A stretch of 64,000 nucleotides of DNA from Erysipelotrichaceae bacterium 66202529. GTDB taxonomy: Bacteria; Bacillota_I; Bacilli_A; Erysipelotrichales; Erysipelotrichaceae. Position 1 is the stretch's first letter. Each line of letters starts with the position of its first letter. The translations under genes and the position numbers were made by a program. Below are positions 1 to 8,426 of this stretch, piece after piece. Below the pieces are notes generated by a model. The model did no database searches. It saw nothing but the letters and a program-made list of their open reading frames with translations, and was not told the DNA's origin. The stretch spans positions 1,240,001-1,304,000 of the forward strand of contig CP046174.1 in NCBI GenBank assembly GCA_017161075.1, written 5' to 3'.

Positions 1-1
1 G

Positions 2-619
2 CAGAAGGAATGGAAGAAAAGCAAGCTGGATGAAATCGCAGACCATTCTCTTGTCGGCGCCTATGTGAAGCTGAAAAAAGCATATCCGCTGCAAAGTATT
101 CTGGATTTGGATACGCGGATGAAAAAGGAGGGAATCGATATAGGGCTATCATGGGTTGCGGTTGCTTATGGCAAGGCAGGGGAATCGGATAGCCATATCG
201 ACGCAAAGGGAAATATCACAGAAACAGATCATTACCTAGGAACAGTAGGCTTTGATATTCATCAGAAGAATCGGACCAATCCACTGACGGAATTTGATGA
301 AAAGAAGTATCCGCTGCTTGATTTTGACGCAGAGCCTGTAAAGGGACATCCGAAAAAGGAATTTGGCAAAATCAGCGCACAGGATTATGAAACACATATG
401 ATCAGCATGCTGCAATACCTGTATGACCAGCCTAAATATCGTACTTATCTGGGAGACGATGGTGATACCCGTTCCGCATTTTATCCCGACATCATAAGCA
501 GCATTCAGAAAAACGGCATACAGAGCGATATGATATATGTCACCACAACAAAGGAAGCCTTCCAAAAGCTGATGGAGCAGCCGGAAACAGCATCCGCCTT
601 TATCGCAGAGCAGAAATAA
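2..619 (+). CDS. C-terminal part of a probable anti-sigma factor (Sigma_reg_C-like), 5' end outside window
   Basis: The frame is open from the first bases of the window, so the gene starts upstream; a GTG at 65 is inside the frame and is unlikely to be the start. The visible ~205 residues carry a pattern I associate with the C-terminal sensing domain of membrane anti-sigma factors: AYVKLKKAYPLQSILDL followed by ISLSW-type hydrophobic strands and a later GFDIHQ segment. No membrane segment lies in the visible part, which agrees with an extracytoplasmic C-terminal half whose transmembrane helix would be upstream. In such proteins the N-terminal part binds an ECF sigma factor encoded next to it. 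The sigma gene is not in the window, so the role is inferred. It is followed by a strong terminator. Alternative: an unrelated lipoprotein or exported protein. Confidence 0.5.
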   Translation, partial: QKEWKKSKLDEIADHSLVGAYVKLKKAYPLQSILDLDTRMKKEGIDIGLSWVAVAYGKAGESDSHIDAKGNITETDHYLGTVGFDIHQKNRTNPLTEFDEKKYPLLDFDAEPVKGHPKKEFGKISAQDYETHMISMLQYLYDQPKYRTYLGDDGDTRSAFYPDIISSIQKNGIQSDMIYVTTTKEAFQKLMEQPETASAFIAEQK

Positions 620-625
620 CATAAA

Positions 626-665
626 AAAATTCCCACGGTCTCATAAAGAGAATGGGAATTTTCTT
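626..665. terminator. Bidirectional rho-independent terminator
   Basis: A 10-bp perfect stem AAAATTCCCA (626-635) pairs with TGGGAATTTT (653-662). A-run on the left and T-run on the right allow it to end transcription from both the anti-sigma gene (+) and the small YjzC-like gene (-). Confidence 0.8.
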
Positions 666-704
666 CTTATACAAAAGTATAAGCTCTACAGAGATGAACA
701 GATA

Positions 705-866
705 CTACTGTTCTTCGTAGTAGCATCCTTCTTCCTGTGAAGGAGGAAAACGTCTGCCCTTTTCAACGTCTACGTCACCGTACATTTCATTGCCATCTTT
801 GTCATAGCATGTGTACTTGCCGGTTTTTTCGCAGTTCATTCCTGGGCGGTATTTCTTCTGTGCCAT
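705..866 (-). CDS. Small YjzC-like protein, 53 aa
   Basis: A 53-residue frame reads MAQKKYRPGMNCEKTGKY at its start and has RRFPPSQEEG near its end. The order RPG, G-x-Y, a mid-protein G-D-V-D-V stretch and a late FPP motif is that of the YjzC family, small soluble proteins of unknown function found in Bacillus and relatives. Start choice is secure: AGGAGGTG lies 6 nt before the ATG at 866. Family members have no known biochemical role; two or three Cys residues (in MNCEK, YTCYD, EGCYY) are visible here. It is a single gene ended by the bidirectional terminator at 626-665. It is convergent with the anti-sigma gene and divergent from the HAD gene. Confidence 0.7.
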   Translation of the reverse strand: MAQKKYRPGMNCEKTGKYTCYDKDGNEMYGDVDVEKGRRFPPSQEEGCYYEEQ

Positions 867-972
867 TTCTAACACCTCCTGATACTAGTATGGGAAAAGC
901 GGGAAATCTTATACATAAACATTGTTTTTTTATTGAAACTTGGTAAAATGAAAGTATATGGAGGATATGTGT

Positions 973-1764
973 ATGAAAATTCTGGCTAGTGATTATGATG
1001 GTACGCTTCGCACGGAGGAGCTGGTTGATATAAATGATATTCATGCAATACAGGAATTCCGCAAAGCAGGGAATGTGTTTGGTCTGGTAACAGGCAGGAG
1101 TATGGAATCCATCCAGATGGAAATCGAGAAAAATCAGATCGCCTTTGATTTTATCGTAGCGAATAACGGCGGTGTGATTTATGATCGTGATTTTAACCGT
1201 CTGCAGGTGCTGTATATGGATTTCAACAAGGCCCTGGATATTATTTCCTATATTAAGACACTGGATTGTGTGTCCTATGTAATCAATGACGGCTTTCACC
1301 GTTTTAAGTTTTCGGTGGATGAAAATCAAATCGATCACAAATACGGCAATATGCCGGATACGAAGGAGCATGAAGAGGAAATTCTGGATCGCGGTAAAAT
1401 TTCCCAGCTGGTGGTATCGCTGAATGATACGATTCTGGCAGAGGAAATCGCCCATTATATCAATACGAATTTCAAGGGCTATGCGGTTGCCTATGTGAAT
1501 GTAAATTGTGTGGATATCGTACCGGAAGGGGTATCCAAGGCAGAGGGACTGTATTTTATGGAGCAGCATATGGATTTAAAGCATGAAGATATCTATGCCA
1601 TTGGGGACTCCTTCAACGATATACCGATGATCGAGGAGTTTCACGGCTGTGCGATGATGCATGCAAGGAGTGCAATCACAGAGGCAGCGGAGCATGTGTT
1701 TATCAGCATTGAGGAATGCATTGCTTATCTGATGAAGCTGGACGCAGAAGCAGATGCAAAATAA
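973..1764 (+). CDS. HAD-superfamily Cof-type phosphatase
   Basis: Predicted cytoplasmic Mg-dependent hydrolase of sugar or nucleotide phosphates. Motif I with the nucleophile Asp is DYDGT near the N-terminus (MKILASDYDGTLR), motif II is the VTGR stretch, and motif III/IV is GDSFNDIPM near the C-terminus; the length of ~263 residues with a large central cap fits class IIB (Cof) members. The start is put at 973 because GGAGG at 960-964 sits 8 nt before it; in-frame ATGs at 958 and 967 overlap or precede that site. Substrate cannot be told from sequence, since Cof proteins are promiscuous. It is monocistronic, with its own terminator downstream. Confidence 0.88.
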   Translation: MKILASDYDGTLRTEELVDINDIHAIQEFRKAGNVFGLVTGRSMESIQMEIEKNQIAFDFIVANNGGVIYDRDFNRLQVLYMDFNKALDIISYIKTLDCVSYVINDGFHRFKFSVDENQIDHKYGNMPDTKEHEEEILDRGKISQLVVSLNDTILAEEIAHYINTNFKGYAVAYVNVNCVDIVPEGVSKAEGLYFMEQHMDLKHEDIYAIGDSFNDIPMIEEFHGCAMMHARSAITEAAEHVFISIEECIAYLMKLDAEADAK

Positions 1765-1895
1765 CAGGCTTCTTCCACCGATATGTATCCGTGCGATTAT
1801 GAGGTATGCAGGAAACGTTTAGGTCATACAAGAGCAGACGTATGGCAGGAATGGTTCTTGTTCAGGAATAGGGTAAGGATGCAGGTATAATAAGT

Positions 1896-1951
1896 GAAGA
1901 AAGAAGGAAGGCTCCCCATCATCATATAGGAGGCTCCCTCCTTCTTTTTTT
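1896..1951 (+). terminator. Rho-independent terminator after the HAD gene
   Basis: GA-rich arm AAGAAGGAAGG pairs with a CT-rich arm CCCTCCTTCTT (one mismatch) and runs into seven T. The rest of the 1765-2149 gap shows no gene, only the promoter for the next gene. Confidence 0.65.
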
Positions 1952-2094
1952 GATAAACGTTATTTCCTGTAACAGACTTACCTTGCTTCAAAACAGGGAA
2001 GCACCACTTTAAAAAAGGCTGTAGTTTTGGCAATCACTGCGGAAAGGAACATATTACAATCAGGAGATGGCTTATAGGAATTCTGTTGAACAGC

Positions 2095-2123
2095 TGGTCA
2101 CAGTGTGGAATCTATCGTATAAT
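2095..2123 (+). promoter_or_regulatory. Sigma-A-type promoter for the DUF2207 gene
   Basis: TGGTCA (2095-2100), 17-nt spacer, TATAAT (2118-2123). The -10 is perfect and the -35 is weak. It lies 26 nt before the ATG at 2150, with an AGGAGA ribosome site between. Confidence 0.55.
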
Positions 2124-2149
2124 GATTGTATATATGAGGAGAACATGAT

Positions 2150-4573
2150 ATGAAAAAGCTGAAGATTTGGGGAATTCTTTGCATGCTTATCTGCGTCCTG
2201 TGCATGAGCGGCACCTTGGTACGGGCAGATGAGGATGCCGGTTATGTATATGAGAACATTGCAGTAAACGTGGATATCACGGAGAAAAGGGAGTATCGGA
2301 TAACAGAAACCATGGACATCGATTTTGAGGATGCCATGCACGGTATTGTCCGTGATCTGCCAAAAAGCGGAAATGCGGAAGGGTATTCCATTCGGAATAT
2401 TCAGGTGGAAGGAATGCCGTTTCAGGTGGATGAAAGACAGAACAACATCGCTGTACGGATCGGTGATGAGAACAAGCTGGTACAGGGAAAGAAGCGCATT
2501 GTTTTGAGCTATACCCTGAAGCATTATCAGGATTATGATCAGACATATGATTATGCGTATTTGAATTTGCTGGGAACTGATTATGATACTGCGGTACGCA
2601 AGTTTCAGGCAGAAGTCAGCTTTCCTGCGAAGGAGCGACTGCTGGACTATAAAATAACCTCGGGCAGCCGTGGCTCTCATACAAATACCTATACAAAAGA
2701 AACAGTGAAGGATAACCTTATGGTTATACAATCCACAAAGACACTGCCTGCCAGACACGGGGTGACTCTGCAGTTGAAATATGAGGAGGGCGTATTTTCG
2801 GCAGCACCGGAATATCAGTTTCCTTATGTGATAAAGAAGAATGTACTGGATGTGACGGTAACTCCTGAACAGGATATTCAGGTGACACAGAAGATAAGCA
2901 TCCAAACTCTGGATATGTATACGAGGATTTATCTGCCAATGCTATGCGATCTTTGGGACAAGAGCGATTATAAAATAGAGGATATCGAGCTGTCAGATGC
3001 GGATATGAAGTATAATGAATATGATTCCCTGACTGCCTATGCAAGGAAGAAGGGAGAGCATTCATATACGATCCGCTATACCATTCATCCATACCGCCTG
3101 ATAAAGGACAGCTTTACCCTGAATCTGTTTAAGCAGAGTGAAGACACCAAGCTGGAGAATATGACGCTGCGGCTGCATATGCCATATGCTCCTGCATACG
3201 CTGTCCGCACCGGAAGAGATAACGATATACAGCAGGATAACTGGACAGGGAAAGTGGATGGGACTACAGTAACGATTCATACAACAAAGGAGATACGTGC
3301 AGCAGAAAGCTTTGTCGTTACGGTTCCGGTTGAATCCGGATACTTTAAGCGTGACAGCGGTGGTCTTATCAAGCTGGGCGGTCTGCTTTGTGCAGGCTTT
3401 ATGGGACTGCTCGCATTTCTGCGCTTTGGTATATTTCGGAAAAAGCAGCTGATCATACCGGTGAATTTTTATCCGCCAAAAGGGATGAATCCGGCAGAGG
3501 CAGGGTATGTGATTGATAACGACCTGTCTGTTACGGATATGACTGCATTGCTGTTTTACTGGGCAGATAAGGGATATCTCAAAATCAGGAATATCGATTC
3601 CTCCTATTCGTTTGAAAAAATACAGGCTCCGGATTCTTCTGCCCCAATGTATGAACAGCACTTATTTGAGCGCATGTTTGCACATGGGAAAAAGGGGATA
3701 GTCGGTAAGGAGGATTTGAAGTATACCTTCTATATGGATATCCGAGATGCCAGAAAGGAATTGTTACAGGGCTTTCAGGGGGAATATGCATTGCGCAGTC
3801 AGAAGGTGGAAGCTCTGCGTAAGCTGCTCATGCTGTTAAGTCTTGTACCGCTGTTTCTGCTTAATGCGCTTGCACATTATGAGATTTACGGGGATATGCT
3901 TACTGCGGTTCTCATGAGTGTGGGTCTGCTGCCAATTCTGGCTCCTGTCATGATTCTTCTGATGCTGTACCGGAATTATAAAAAGGGTGCTATGGCAAAG
4001 GGGGCAATGGTTGCTGTGACCATCATACTGGGCGGGTTCACGCTGATGATCAGTCCGATTCTGCTGCTGGGAACAACGGCTTCCGCACCGTATACCGTCT
4101 TTGGGATTGCTTTGACACTGGTAGCATATTGCATGTCCAGCGGTATTCATAAGGACAGTGCCTATCGGCAAAGACTGCTTTCTCAGCTGCTGGGCTTTCG
4201 GGATTTTATAAAAACGGTGGAAAAGGAACGGCTGGAGCTGTTGCTGAAGGATGATCCGGAATATTACTATCATGTGCTGCCCTATGCGCAGGTTTTGCAT
4301 GTCAGCGATATCTGGGAGCATAAATTCCATGATATCACGCTGCAGGCACCGCAGTGGTATGACAGCAGTGAAACTATGGATTCTATCATGTTCTATCATA
4401 TGGTACATGAAATTGACCGTGATATGAGAAGTGTGGCAACTCCTCCTGCTTCCAGTTCTTCCTCCTTTGGTTCCGGTGGCAATGATTCCGGCTATTCCGG
4501 CGGTGGCGGCGGATTCTCTGATGGCGGCTTTTCCGGCGGCGGAAGTGGTGGCGGTGGTAGCCATGGCTGGTAA
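2150..4573 (+). CDS. DUF2207-family membrane protein, 807 aa
   Basis: Large exported or membrane-anchored protein of unknown function. A signal peptide is visible (KKLK, then a hydrophobic stretch ending SGTLVRA around residue 26). The N-terminal ~370 residues form the beta-rich extracellular DUF2207 region (YVYENIAVNVDITEKREY onward). A transmembrane helix follows near residues 405-425, then a cytoplasmic segment, three to four further hydrophobic helices between about 560 and 680, and a cytoplasmic tail. The C-terminus is the Gly/Ser-rich tail typical of the family (FSGGGSGGGGSHGW at the end). ATG at 2150 is preceded by GAGGAG. It is monocistronic. Family members occur across Gram-positives and have been suggested to act at the envelope, but no reaction is established. 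Confidence 0.88.
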   Translation: MKKLKIWGILCMLICVLCMSGTLVRADEDAGYVYENIAVNVDITEKREYRITETMDIDFEDAMHGIVRDLPKSGNAEGYSIRNIQVEGMPFQVDERQNNIAVRIGDENKLVQGKKRIVLSYTLKHYQDYDQTYDYAYLNLLGTDYDTAVRKFQAEVSFPAKERLLDYKITSGSRGSHTNTYTKETVKDNLMVIQSTKTLPARHGVTLQLKYEEGVFSAAPEYQFPYVIKKNVLDVTVTPEQDIQVTQKISIQTLDMYTRIYLPMLCDLWDKSDYKIEDIELSDADMKYNEYDSLTAYARKKGEHSYTIRYTIHPYRLIKDSFTLNLFKQSEDTKLENMTLRLHMPYAPAYAVRTGRDNDIQQDNWTGKVDGTTVTIHTTKEIRAAESFVVTVPVESGYFKRDSGGLIKLGGLLCAGFMGLLAFLRFGIFRKKQLIIPVNFYPPKGMNPAEAGYVIDNDLSVTDMTALLFYWADKGYLKIRNIDSSYSFEKIQAPDSSAPMYEQHLFERMFAHGKKGIVGKEDLKYTFYMDIRDARKELLQGFQGEYALRSQKVEALRKLLMLLSLVPLFLLNALAHYEIYGDMLTAVLMSVGLLPILAPVMILLMLYRNYKKGAMAKGAMVAVTIILGGFTLMISPILLLGTTASAPYTVFGIALTLVAYCMSSGIHKDSAYRQRLLSQLLGFRDFIKTVEKERLELLLKDDPEYYYHVLPYAQVLHVSDIWEHKFHDITLQAPQWYDSSETMDSIMFYHMVHEIDRDMRSVATPPASSSSSFGSGGNDSGYSGGGGGFSDGGFSGGGSGGGGSHGW

Positions 4574-5004
4574 CTGTACGGGGAAACAGGACTGATATTT
4601 AGAGGGTGTCTGTTCCTGCAGGTAGTATACTTGAACCGTAATTCGCTGTGATTCAGCTGATGGAACGGCGCGCTTACATCAAGATATGCAGAGCTGTTCT
4701 GATCGTATCTGTCATTTGCGATATTATTAACTTCATCATTATCCGAAAGTATGCACTCTGAGCGTATCCAGCATTTCCATAGGGAGCTCCAGTATTATCC
4801 GAAAATATGCAGGGCAGGCTGCTGATCGTATCCGTAACCTGTCGTGATAAATCTTATCATCATCCGTAAATACTATGGGGGTGTTAATGCTGGAAGCCGC
4901 TACCTGCTATTTTGCATACCTTCATCATTGTGTCTCATTTCATCTTTCACGCAGATATAAGGAAGACGCTGTAAAGAAATATCCTATGTATCTGCGTTTT
5001 CTTA
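4574..5004. other. Intergenic region with degenerate short direct repeats
   Basis: No convincing gene is seen. It holds imperfect direct repeats: ATTATCCGAAAGTATGCA (from 4738) and ATTATCCGAAAATATGCA (from 4795), and CTGATCGTATCYGT at 4699 and 4821. A further CATCCGTAAATACT copy starts near 4861. Function is unknown. Confidence 0.4.
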
Positions 5005-5032
5005 TTGACTGTCTGCTACCTTGTGGTACAAT
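5005..5032 (+). promoter_or_regulatory. Promoter of the padR operon
   Basis: TTGACT (5005-5010), 16-nt spacer, TACAAT (5027-5032), matching sigma-A consensus at 5/6 in each box. Confidence 0.75.
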
Positions 5033-5064
5033 ATAGTTGTAGAGGTACCTTGTGTCACAAAGTA
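5017..5064. promoter_or_regulatory. Double PadR operator
   Basis: Two copies of TACCTTGTG, at 5017 and 5046 (29 bp apart). The first continues as TACCTTGTGGTACAA over the spacer and -10 box. The second is a near-perfect dyad, TACCTTGTG-T-CACAAAGTA (5046-5064), lying just upstream of the padR start. The position suggests PadR represses its own operon. Binding is inferred, not shown. Confidence 0.65.
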
Positions 5065-5075
5065 GAGGTGATTCC

Positions 5076-5417
5076 ATGTATGATAAAACACAGCTGATGC
5101 GTGGAAGTCTGGAAGGCTGTATTTTGAAAATCATTGAACAGCAGACAACCTATGGCTATGAAATCCTGATGAATATGAGAGAAGCGGGATGGATGGATGT
5201 AACTGAGGGTACGCTGTATCCGATTCTTTTGCGCCTGGAAAAGCTACAGTATATCCGGGCAGAGAAAAGAGATTCCCCATTCGGCCCAAAGCGGAAATAT
5301 TATCAGATTACAAAGGAAGGCATGGCCTATCTGCAGGAATTTTATGAACAGTGGTTGAAATTGGCGGAAACGATCGAGCGATTATTTGAAGGAGGTGTGA
5401 GGCATGATGAGGGATGA
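5076..5417 (+). CDS. PadR-family transcriptional regulator
   Basis: Winged-helix repressor of ~113 residues. The N-terminus MYDKTQLMRGSLEGCIL, the EGTLYPILLRLEK recognition-helix region, and the FGPKRKYYQITKEG wing are diagnostic of PadR-like proteins. The C-terminal helix is short, as in the PadR-s2 subgroup. The ATG at 5076 is chosen because AGAGGTGA precedes it; the upstream in-frame GTG at 5052 lies inside the operator dyad and would have no ribosome site. It overlaps the next gene by 14 nt, so translation is likely coupled. The ligand or signal is not evident. Its targets are probably the two membrane proteins downstream and itself. Confidence 0.9.
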   Translation: MYDKTQLMRGSLEGCILKIIEQQTTYGYEILMNMREAGWMDVTEGTLYPILLRLEKLQYIRAEKRDSPFGPKRKYYQITKEGMAYLQEFYEQWLKLAETIERLFEGGVRHDEG

Positions 5418-6099
5418 GAGAAACCGTGATGAGGATTTGAATCGAGAATACCAGCTTGTATATCATGATATGCTGCGCTATCTCAGCAGTAAGAATATAT
5501 CCCGGCGGGTCGAAAAGGATATCCAGGATGATATTCTCGCAATGGCTCTGGAAAGTCAGGAGCGCGGGCTGCAGGTGGATGAGGTTTTTCAAGATTATCA
5601 GCAATTCTGTGATGCTGTATGTGAAAATGCAATCTGTGAAACATTGGGAGAAAGGCTTTTAAACTACTGGAAAATGCTATCTACCGTCATTGTTGTATGG
5701 GTGCTGTTTGATCTTATCGGCTTTGGCGTAAATGATGGAGAATATGTGGAAAACGGGATGTTGATTATATCCTGGAAGGCTGTTGCATTTTATGCGGTGA
5801 CGATTCTGGGCTGTACGGTACTTATTCGCTGGCACAACCGTCGAAGCTTTCACCGCATTCTGGGCGCATGGTACACGTATCTGATTGCCTATGGCGTCGT
5901 GTGTCTGGCAGTCATGTTTTTTCCACATATCCTGATTTCATATTTTCATATTTCTCTTGGCGTGTTACGGATACCACGATGGGTGTTCTGGATTCTGGCG
6001 GTTAGCTGTGTATGCACATGGATCGCTCTTTCCATCATCCAGAAAAAGCAGTATGAGCGATATCTCGGAGTACAGAAAAAGGAGAAAAACAATGGTTAG
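5404..6099 (+). CDS. PadR-linked membrane protein, paralogue 1 (DUF1048/HAAS-like)
   Basis: 231 residues. The N-terminal ~80 are an acidic helical cytoplasmic domain (NREYQLVYHDMLRYLSS ... DDILAMALE ... DYQQFCDAV) resembling the DUF1048 or HAAS-type domains that commonly pair with PadR regulators. Four hydrophobic stretches follow, beginning near residues 88, 118, 150 and 190, each long enough to span the membrane. GGAGGTG precedes an ATG-ATG start at 5404/5407. The next gene encodes a clear paralogue (shared D-Y-Q-x-F-C-D-A-V and E-D/D-D-I-L motifs). Function is unknown; such proteins have been proposed to sense or respond to envelope conditions, which I cannot test here. Confidence 0.75.
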   Translation: MMRDERNRDEDLNREYQLVYHDMLRYLSSKNISRRVEKDIQDDILAMALESQERGLQVDEVFQDYQQFCDAVCENAICETLGERLLNYWKMLSTVIVVWVLFDLIGFGVNDGEYVENGMLIISWKAVAFYAVTILGCTVLIRWHNRRSFHRILGAWYTYLIAYGVVCLAVMFFPHILISYFHISLGVLRIPRWVFWILAVSCVCTWIALSIIQKKQYERYLGVQKKEKNNG

Positions 6100-6727
6100 A
6101 AATTCACGACGCAGGCTTCATGCTGACTATAAAACTGTCTATACGAATATGTGTATGTATCTGCAGGGAAAAGCGATCAATACCTGGTGTATGCGAAGAA
6201 TACGGGAGGATATTCTGGATATTGCATTGGACAATCAAACGCGTGGCGTTTCTGCAGTAGCAGCTTTTGGGGATTATCAGAGCTTCTGTGATGCGGTTTC
6301 ACAGAGCAGTCTGCGCCAAACAATGCCCGAGCGCCTATTCAAATATATTGGCTACGTGCTGGCAGCGTTCGTATATTGTGTTCTTCTGGGCGCATGGTTG
6401 TCTCCACAATATGAGCTGTATAACAACACCTTTATCATTCACGGCGCATCCCTGCTGGAGGCTCTGGCAGTAATGCTTGCCATAGTTCTTGCATGGTATG
6501 GGAGAGCCCGCTATATTTTGCGCTATCCCAATCATAAAATTGCTATTTATTTTATCCTGTATATTGCAGGAATTGCCATCACATGCATACTACTGCAATA
6601 TCTGGGACAAACCTCGGTTTATATTTCCGCAAGGCTGTTGATATTGATAGCAGTCATTGCCGTATTGTGTTTAGCAGCAGCCTATGGCAGTGAATGGATT
6701 CGCTATCACAAGGCTGGAATATCTTAA
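6092..6727 (+). CDS. PadR-linked membrane protein, paralogue 2
   Basis: The start is taken at 6092 (MVRNSRRRLHADYKTVY), overlapping the stop of the upstream gene by 8 nt and preceded by AAGGAGAAA; a longer frame opening at 5957 lies entirely inside the previous gene and is not supported. The 211-residue product repeats the architecture of its neighbour: a ~75-residue helical N-terminal domain with REDILDIALDNQTRG and DYQSFCDAVSQ, then four predicted transmembrane helices. The two probably arose by tandem duplication and may form a heteromer. No enzymatic motif is visible. Confidence 0.75.
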   Translation: MVRNSRRRLHADYKTVYTNMCMYLQGKAINTWCMRRIREDILDIALDNQTRGVSAVAAFGDYQSFCDAVSQSSLRQTMPERLFKYIGYVLAAFVYCVLLGAWLSPQYELYNNTFIIHGASLLEALAVMLAIVLAWYGRARYILRYPNHKIAIYFILYIAGIAITCILLQYLGQTSVYISARLLILIAVIAVLCLAAAYGSEWIRYHKAGIS

Positions 6728-6866
6728 ACGACTATACACATATATAACGGTATTATCACATAATAAAGCTATGGAGCTTTTCCGGTGAGCTTTGCTGGAA
6801 GGGCATTTATGATCATAGCGGTTTTCTTTCCTAATAAAGTGGTATGTTTCAAGATACAGTAAAATT

Positions 6867-6887
6867 AGAGCATGCCGCTCTTTTTTT
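6867..6887 (+). terminator. Terminator of the padR operon
   Basis: AGAGC-ATGCC-GCTCT stem followed by seven T (to 6887). Nothing else is seen between 6728 and 6990. Confidence 0.7.
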
Positions 6888-6995
6888 ATTTTGAGCATGG
6901 TAATCAGGAACCCGGCTTTTGGAAAAAAGAGACTGCATACATTTTACATTTACACGACTTCTCAATAGAAAACTATAGGTAGACGAAATACTTTG

Positions 6996-7004
6996 TGCTA
7001 TAAT
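6996..7004 (+). promoter_or_regulatory. Extended -10 promoter of cdaA operon
   Basis: TGC-TATAAT (TGn extension at 6996-6998, -10 at 6999-7004). No good -35 is found 17 nt upstream. It lies 24 nt before the cdaA start. Confidence 0.5.
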
Positions 7005-7028
7005 ATAAAATACGAGAGGAGTGTTTTT

Positions 7029-8426
7029 ATGCTCAATTATTTCACTTTGAACAATTTAAGGACACTGATTCAGCAGCTACTGGATATCGCCTGTGTCTGG
7101 GCACTTGTCTATTACTGTCTGAAAATTGTGAAAAACAATTCGCGTACCATTCAGATTTTCAAAGGGATACTGCTGATTGTTATTATACGTTCCGCAGCCA
7201 GCTTTTTTGGGCTTCACACGGTCGCAACACTAGCGGATTCTATTATGAACTGGGGAGTTGTCGCCGTTATCATCATTTTCCAGCCGGAAATCCGGAGTAT
7301 TCTGGAAAGGATCGGAAAGACGAATGTTTTCTCCCGTATTTCCACACTGACAATCAATGAGCGTGAGAATCTGGTGGATGAGCTGGTCAAGGCCTGTGCA
7401 GAAATGTCAAAGACCAAGACTGGCGCTTTGATTTCCATTGAACAGGGCCATTCCCTCAGTGATTATATCAAGACTGGAACACCGATGAATTCTGTCGTAT
7501 CCAGTGAGCTGCTCTGTTCGATCTTTCAATATGGAACACCACTGCATGATGGTGCCGTTATCATTCAGGGTGTGAAAATCGCCTGTGCGGCTGCCTATTT
7601 TCCACCTACTACAAGAGAGCTGCCAACCAGCTATGGGGCAAGACATCGCGCTGCGGTGGGAATCAGTGAAATCACCGACTCCATTACGATTGTTGTGAGT
7701 GAGGAAACGGGAAATATTTCCATAGCTGAGGGCGGTAAGCTGACCGTGATTTCCGAAGCGAGCCTGCGGGAATTTTTGATGAATGTTGTCTGTAAGCAGC
7801 AAAGCGGAAGCGTTCATGAAAAGCAAGAGGAGCCGGTGGAGCAGGAACGTGTTCCAATGAGCGCTGATGGTAAGAAGCCGGGTGTATTTGCGCATTATTT
7901 CAAAGGCAAAAACAAGCGGGTGAAAAAGGAAACAGCCGATAATCGCTATACCAAGAAGAAAAAGGATGAGGATCACGGCAAAAAAGATAAGGAAGTTGTT
8001 GTCGTTGAACAGGAGGTTGACCGCCTGCATATAGAGGATCTTACACAGAAGCAGGATGAGAAGCTGGATGCCCTGTTCGAAAATATCGTAACGGATACGG
8101 AAAAGAAAGAGGAACCGGAGGCAGATACGGAGAAGCCAAAGGCAAAAAAACGCAAAACAACAGCGAAGAAAAAAACGGCTGCAGCTAAGGAAGCGCCAAT
8201 CCCGGAGGCTGAGGATGAAAAGCCGGTGAAGAAAGCGCGCCGTAAAACGAAGAAAGAAACAAAAACAGAAGAGGCTGTACCGAAAAAGAAAAGCAGTACC
8301 ATTATGACAAACATGGCAAATGATCTGTTTGATGATGTCATAGAGCCTGAGGCAATCGTTCTGCATTATGAAAAAGCGGATGATGAAGATACTCCTGAAA
8401 AAGATCATGAAAGGAGAGATTCCTGA
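7029..8426 (+). CDS. cdaA: Diadenylate cyclase CdaA with long charged C-terminal extension
   Basis: Makes cyclic di-AMP from two ATP at the membrane. Numbering from the ATG at 7029 (GAGAGGAG upstream), three hydrophobic helices occupy about residues 10-85. The DAC domain follows, with the catalytic DGA at 174-176 (LHDGAVI) and RHR at 205-207 (GARHRAAVG), both intact. Typical CdaA ends near residue 270. This one continues for about 190 residues of alternating Lys- and Glu-rich sequence (KKKTAAAK, KKARRKTKKETK) and a short terminal segment (SSTIMTNMANDLFDD) that looks more ordered. It overlaps cdaR by one base-triplet stop/start (ATGA-type), so the pair is translationally coupled, and glmM follows. 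c-di-AMP controls potassium and osmolyte transport and wall homeostasis in Firmicutes. Confidence 0.93.
   Translation: MLNYFTLNNLRTLIQQLLDIACVWALVYYCLKIVKNNSRTIQIFKGILLIVIIRSAASFFGLHTVATLADSIMNWGVVAVIIIFQPEIRSILERIGKTNVFSRISTLTINERENLVDELVKACAEMSKTKTGALISIEQGHSLSDYIKTGTPMNSVVSSELLCSIFQYGTPLHDGAVIIQGVKIACAAAYFPPTTRELPTSYGARHRAAVGISEITDSITIVVSEETGNISIAEGGKLTVISEASLREFLMNVVCKQQSGSVHEKQEEPVEQERVPMSADGKKPGVFAHYFKGKNKRVKKETADNRYTKKKKDEDHGKKDKEVVVVEQEVDRLHIEDLTQKQDEKLDALFENIVTDTEKKEEPEADTEKPKAKKRKTTAKKKTAAAKEAPIPEAEDEKPVKKARRKTKKETKTEEAVPKKKSSTIMTNMANDLFDDVIEPEAIVLHYEKADDEDTPEKDHERRDS

Noticed and set aside
3836..4564. 242-residue minus-strand frame inside the DUF2207 gene
   Set aside because: Antisense shadow of a well-supported gene; Ser/Thr/His-rich composition and no ribosome site.
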